DNA of 64,000 bases, from assembly GCA_037039925.1 (NCBI GenBank), contig JAXRKP010000006.1, positions 197,001 through 261,000 of the forward strand. The letters are read 5' to 3'. The notes under the pieces are model-generated. The model saw only the letters and a program-made list of their open reading frames with translations. It had not been told where the DNA came from and made no database searches. A program made the position numbers and the translations under genes. The DNA is from Doris montereyensis (Eukaryota; Mollusca; Gastropoda; Nudibranchia; Dorididae). Every line of letters starts with the position of its first letter. The first letter of the stretch is position 1. This document shows, piece by piece, positions 33,201 to 64,000 of this stretch.

Positions 33201-34782
33201 CAGGAGTTTGTGGATCAGACATTGAAAAACAAACAAAACCATTTCACGACCCACTGAAGCGCAATAACCTGAGGACATTTGCTTCATTAAGTAAAGAGAT
33301 TGTAATGAAATTATCGCAAAAGAAAGAAGTCAGAATAAAAACTGGGAGAAATCTTTTCGGCCAACTTTTAATTTTGTCAGAAAAGTACAGCATCAGCATA
33401 GAGAAAATCATGGAGTTTCCCTAAGTCCTGTACCATGGTCTCTCGCAACATGCGATGGAATGCCACTAAAAACCAACAAAGCAACTCTCATGCACATGCT
33501 GGAAAAAGCAGCAAGTTCAGATCATTCTACTCAGGAAAACTTGAACAGTACACATGTCATCGATGGAATGGGACTCATACGCACAATAACAACCTCCCTT
33601 GCACCTTTGGTGAATTAGCGGAAAAGGTTTTCATTATGCTCCCCAGAGTTGGTGCAGTGCACTTTGTTACAGATTCATACCAACCAAATTCAATCAAACT
33701 TGCTGAAAGTAGTGAAAGACAAAGGCGAGGTTCATCTGACAAGAACAAGTACATTGTACAAGGTCGAAACACTAAACTTCCTCGTAATTGGAAATCATTT
33801 CTGGCCTGTGATGAAAACAAAAAGAGTTTGACCAACCTACTCCTCAATGAGTGACAAAGTGACTTCTATGCAAGTAAACTTTAAGATTGTCATATTTTCT
33901 TTGATCAACAGGAAACATGTGTTCTTATGTCCAGCAACGATGGGGTAACAACATATTTCCAACCATGCATTGATTTATTTTCATCTCATGAGACCGACAC
34001 CCGAATTCTCCTTCACTGTCATTATGCCTCAGAATGCAACGGTTGTGATGAAATAAATGCTCGGTCAAGTGACACGGATATTTTTTTACTTCTACTGAGT
34101 CATCAGGCTGAAATCAACAAGCTTATTATCCTTGATTTTGGCACAGGTAACAACAGGAGGAGGATAAATATCTATGACTATTGTAAAGTTTCACGCTTTT
34201 ACAGGCTGCGACACTACAAGTTGTTTTGCTAGTAAAGGAAAAATCAAGCCATTAAAAATCATGCAACAGAATCATGAGGTTTTGTTTTCTGACTTCGGGA
34301 GAACTGTTGAAGTTAGAGACTCTACTTTGAAAGAACTCGAGACATATGTGTGCAAAATGTATGGGAAAACTTGCACATCAGTCAACAAAGCCATGTATGA
34401 TATCGTGAGACAGCGTCTCAGAACCAGCAGTGGGCAGCCATTGTCATGCCACAAAGGAGTTGACCTGAGCTTGTTGTCACCATGCAGGAGTTCTCTAGAG
34501 AAGCATGTGAGTCGGGCAAACTACCAGGCGCTCACCTGGAGGGCAGCCCTGGAACAATATCCCAAGCTACCAGGACCAAACGGACATGGGTGGACAATGG
34601 ACTCAAATGGAAAGATAAACATTGACTGGTGTGTTGAACTCATGCTTCCTGCCGAGTTGGTGGACATCCTATTAGATGAGGGCATTCCCGAACAGCCTGA
34701 GGATGATGATGCAACTATTCAGAAGAACCATGGGAATCTGAAGATGAGAGTGATGAGGACTCTTCATAAATTATTGTTTTGA
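30254..34782 (+). pseudogene. Degraded copy of a large multicopy invertebrate protein family (two Zn-ligand modules; DTD and FTGCDTT motifs)
   Basis: One ancestral reading frame of about 1,400-1,500 codons can be followed from the ATG at 30254 through changes of frame (near 30560, 31040, 31320, 31640, 32275, 33640 and 34185) and at least one stop (31669). In order: CICIIHNDRL with GYHRICYQTF (~30310-30520); a second module CIVCQ...HYHDSCRREF (~30640-30830); KLPKRMLLGMTMHHLTG and NIVNILNRLGHSISY (~31440-31540); ETPSG...THSTHGIVIQE (~31672-31725); ITFDLAVAQKD (~32175); SAIGKIVKGSGF with VMSGKHYNRAFKVH (~32280-32410); FVTDSYQPNSIK and NTKLPRNWKSFLACDENK (~33660-33820); ETDTRILLHC and SSDTDIFLLLL (~33990-34095); FHAFTGCDTTSCF (~34190) with a KGK motif; and RANYQALTWRAALEQYP (~34515). 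I recognise these blocks from abundant unannotated proteins of cnidarians and molluscs. No function is known to me. Repetitiveness and decay suggest a mobile element, but terminal repeats were not found. Confidence 0.75.
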
Positions 34783-35500
34783 TGTGTCCGTAGTTATGTC
34801 ATGAGATCATTTAAACCATTTTCATCTATAATTTTACTGTAAAAAGTGTTTATTGTAAGGATGATAATGGAGGAAGGGTAGGCATAGGGGAGGGAGGGAA
34901 ACAGTGATATGGGACTCATGAAAGAGAGAGGGACTGAAAAAGTGAAATAGCTTTAGAAGAGCGTGCCAAAGTTACTATGCATTATTTGGATACATCAAGT
35001 GTTATTTTTAGATGATATGTTTTATATGAACTTGGAATGTATTATATTGCTTCTTTTACAGTTTTCAAAACATTTGGTAGACTCTCACTGCATAAATTAT
35101 ATGCAACTATGCTGTATGTTAAAACGCTGATAATTAATGTTTCACAATATGTTGATTTTTTTATCGTAGTTAGTAAAAACTTTATTATGTCTATAATATT
35201 GTGTCAAATTTTAGTTCAGTGGGCTCAGTCATACTTGTGTACCATTGTGTAAGACATGTATGTATTATTTTGTCAGCTATAGACACATCTAAAGGATGTT
35301 ATAGTAATTTTCATAAGCTGATAATCCCCAAATTTTCAAAGGGGCACAACCACATTTTTCAAGGGGCCGTAACTCATACAAGACTACACTTTAAAATTGG
35401 CAAACAAGTGGAAAAGACATTGTTACATATTAAACTACTTGAAAATCACTTTGGTAAATTCCTCGCTGGAGGGGGGTTCCAGTAGCCCACAGTCTGTTTT
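34783..35500. other. Unassigned sequence 3' of the FTGCDTT-family copy
   Basis: AT-rich, no recognised gene. It could hold the 3' UTR or 3' terminus of the preceding element, but no inverted counterpart to the sequence upstream of 30254 was found. Confidence 0.4.
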
Positions 35501-35590
35501 CTTTATTTCTTTTAGAGACAAAAAAACCGCACCAAAACCCCGAAATTACCTTAGTTGTGGGTGTGGGTAAATCAAATCAAATTTTTAAAA
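35500..35590 (+). mobile_element. SINE S1 3'-end fragment
   Basis: 'accttagttgtgggtgtggg' followed by 'taaatcaaatcaaat' matches the 3' end of the SINEs at 7505 and 35929. Confidence 0.6.
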
Positions 35591-35928
35591 AGTCACGCAC
35601 AAACGTGCTAAATCGCATTGTAAAGAAAACAGAGTTGGTATTTATGAAAATTAAAAGCTTCTGATCTAGGCCTACGTGGAAACCTAAATTCATACTAATC
35701 ATACCTAAGAAAAATAATTTTTACAACTCGACTTACTGTAAATAAGTGTTAAACTTCTGTAAAATTGGGCGTTTACAAAGAGCACATGTGCATCTGCATG
35801 ATTCATTGATTGACATTGATACCGACGATGTCAATTCGCGTTGTTGTTGTCGTCCCCTCTAACTATTATTATTCTTTCTATCGGTACGTCCGTGATTTGT
35901 AAAATTGATGTATTCTCCTACTTTGACG

Positions 35929-36238
35929 CTGGGGGATTCGGTAGTCCAGAGGCAAAGTGTGGCACCTCAGCCAAAAGGTAGTGGGTTCGAACCCCGCTAA
36001 TGGTTGAAACATTCCTGGATTAAAAAAAAAAATTGCGAGCAGGTAGGCTCGTTTAGGTAGGTAGATCGACACCTAGTCCCATCGGACAATAAAAAAGGAG
36101 GTCCCGTGTGCATATCCGAACACTCCGTGCACGTTAAAGACCAATTGGCTGTTTACAGGGCAGTTAGGAAAACATAAAAAATCCTTCCAAAAACTCTGAT
36201 CACCTTAGTTGTGGATGTGGGTAAATCAAATCAAATTA
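35929..36238 (+). mobile_element. tRNA-derived SINE, family S1, most complete copy
   Basis: The tRNA-like head (35929-36000) has box A region 'cggtagtccagaggcaaagt' and box B 'gtgggttcgaaccccgc'. The body has 'tcgacacctagtcccatcgg', 'aggaggtcccgtgtgca' and 'cacgttaaagac'. The 3' end is 'gtgggtaaatcaaatcaaat'. At ~310 bp with promoter boxes, it is the reference copy for S1 in this window. Confidence 0.8.
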
Positions 36239-36749
36239 GATCAAACTTTGACGCTCCACTTCCACATCCCTACCACTCACGTCACATGTGTCATTTATAA
36301 AGTTCACTGCTTCAAAATAAAATAAAAAGATGAGTCACACCGATTCGTTGTGAAAGTGAATGTCTTGTAACAGACAGTTGACAGCAAAGAGAGCGTGCAG
36401 GAACGCCCAACGTGAATACGTGGGAGTGGGAGGACAGGGAAGCGATCAACACACGAGTGAACTGAAATGCAAGTGCAAGTAGCTGTCGAGGCCAACTACT
36501 TAGACTACTTAGACTCACTTAGTAGAGTACTGGAGTCTCAGTCGGCGGTAATCGGTGTCTTACACACCCGTACGAAACGACGGGTCTAATCAGGATATGA
36601 ATCACATCCGTATTCCGTAACTTCAGTGATGATAGATCTAGATCTAAATTTCGAGTGAAATTCTAAAGGATATTCTCATTTTGAGGAAATTGAACAACCC
36701 GTTGCTTATCTGCAACTTCACATTGTTGTGAACGAAATTTTGTTTTTAG
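36239..36749 (+). other. Upstream of the first coding exon of the myosin gene
   Basis: A splice acceptor 'tttgtttttag' ends at 36749, so the sequence before it is probably a 5' UTR intron. The non-coding first exon and promoter were not identified. An AGATCT cluster lies at 36630-36650. Confidence 0.45.
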
Positions 36750-62672
<25,923 letters not shown>

Positions 62673-64000
62673 GTAAGCTTTCACCGTTTTTAGTTTGATC
62701 CTGTTTGTATGGTCAGTAATGAAAATAACCACTGGCTTCAAAGATATGAAAAATAAAATAAAATAATAAGTAAGGCGCATCATAGCTGCTCTGGATGATC
62801 AAACAATTCGAAAAATGAAATACTTTGCGGAGAAATGCATTTTAAAAATGGAATGGTACAGTATTGTCCAAGCAAACAGAAATGAATACAACTCATATAG
62901 CTTTGTAATTGTATGGTTTGTAATCAGATTTGATACACATATTGTGTGTCCAATGTTACACAGGTCATGTAAATATCGTTGCAATCAAACAAGAACTTTA
63001 AAACAAGCACCAAGAGTATCAAATGTTGTTTTGTTGATATTCTTCATTTTATGGCAGCAAAAAACCCCAACCCAAGCAGTTTAACCACTTCAGCTTAATA
63101 TTTAATTACATAACATGTTCCAAACGCATTCCAATTTTTTCTATGCAAGTGATGATGCACCATTTGAAATCAAGAATAACTCTCTTTCACATCGCTTTGT
63201 CTTCTCCACGGACCTGTTCCTGGATGTTTTTCTTTAGATCGTCAATTAGGGTTTGTTACAATGAACTGTCTTTAAGAAAAATATCTAGAGGGTTTATATC
63301 TGGAGACTGGGGTGACTCTCCTTCTCAGCAATGCCTGTCTCACCTCAGGGAAATATTCTAAAGTTTTGAATTAAATTCAAGGGCAAATGACTTGTTGCTG
63401 TTTGACCAACGTATTTTGACAATAAAATTAGTAATGAAATTATTTTTGAAATTTTACATCTTGAGTAAAACAAACTAATTATTGAGATAATTGATATTTC
63501 AAAACTGTAAATCAAGATATTTGTTGTTATGACAGTCTGAAGAGCAACTGAATTTGAAAACAGCTTGCACTAATAAAAATGCGTTCAAGAACGTGAAATG
63601 GGAATTCCATATTATTGTTTAACTCTTGTCCTGCGGGGGTGGTGTTTTTAAAACACACTGTGTAGATCTTGCAACATACGTTCAGTGCGGGGGTAGGATG
63701 CCAGGTGGCCAATGCTTGCCTGTGGAGGTGGTATTTTTACATCCACGTGGTGTGTTAAGATTCGCTTTCTTTTGACCAGTGCCTACACATGAATTTTCCA
63801 GATGTTAGCACCATTTAACCTCATTACCAATCTATGTTAATCGACCAATGATATTTCAGCAAATATTGCTTGGCTACACCCTATAAATCAATGGGAAAAT
63901 TGTAAATAAACGAACTACTTTGAATTTTATAAATTCATGTCTCTCATAGAAACTGTTTGACTTTTGCACAGAAAATGTTAATCAAGATGTGTTTGTGAAT
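62673..64000. other. Myosin intron 10 (to window end), unassigned
   Basis: No match to the following motor-domain block was seen. Two related G-rich words with 'gcgggggtgg' and 'tgcgggggtagg' lie at 63632 and 63687. Confidence 0.45.

Noticed and set aside
35929..36000. Functional tRNA gene
   Set aside because: Same head recurs with the same body in several copies, so it is a SINE.

Overview
This is a eukaryotic, AT-rich, intron- and repeat-dominated window. It most likely comes from a mollusc, probably a heterobranch gastropod. That guess is an inference: the evidence is the metazoan gene structures, the repeat spectrum (broken LINEs with endonuclease plus reverse transcriptase, several tRNA-derived SINEs, TTAA and TA flanked DNA elements) and scattered TCTAGATCT clusters. 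No prokaryotic features were seen.

Two host genes can be read, both incomplete. (1) On the minus strand from 11748 down to 1357, and continuing off the left edge, five short exons encode the N-terminal half of a proteasome activator PA28-gamma (PSME3-like) subunit, including the basic KKRK linker. (2) On the plus strand from 36750 to 62672, and continuing off the right edge, ten coding exons encode the first ~460 residues of an unconventional class I myosin of the MYO1D/Myo31DF type (P-loop, switch I, switch II and start of the relay helix). Each gene carries single-base indels relative to its family (one in PSME3, two in the myosin), which break the frame as given. Two of the three lie in or beside short homopolymers. 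Splice sites and codons are otherwise preserved, so sequence error is more likely than loss of function.

The rest is repeats. 1-11.7 kb: PSME3 introns with SINEs, two inverted repeat copies flanking the 64-nt exon, a 46-bp minisatellite and pogo-like ends. 14.3-22.9 kb: two LINE copies of one endonuclease/RT family on opposite strands, one ending in a 646-bp ATT array. 23-26 kb: a Jockey/I-like LINE. 26.1-29.7 kb: AG arrays, a TTAA-flanked element, a LINE fragment and an LTR/gag-like start running into ~800 bp of GAA. 30.2-34.8 kb: a broken ~4.5 kb copy of a large invertebrate multicopy protein family with two zinc-ligand-like modules and a C-terminal part carrying DTD and FTGCDTT motifs, reminiscent of FEN1/XPG nucleases. 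This is the most interesting candidate for an uncharacterised system. 36.7-64 kb: the myosin gene, with MITEs, LINE pieces, an LTR ending 45 bp before exon 3, a large CT array, a hairpin composite element, SINEs and a 42-bp minisatellite in its introns.

No tool was run. Assignments rest on reading translations and comparing them with remembered families. Repeat boundaries are approximate unless a motif is quoted.
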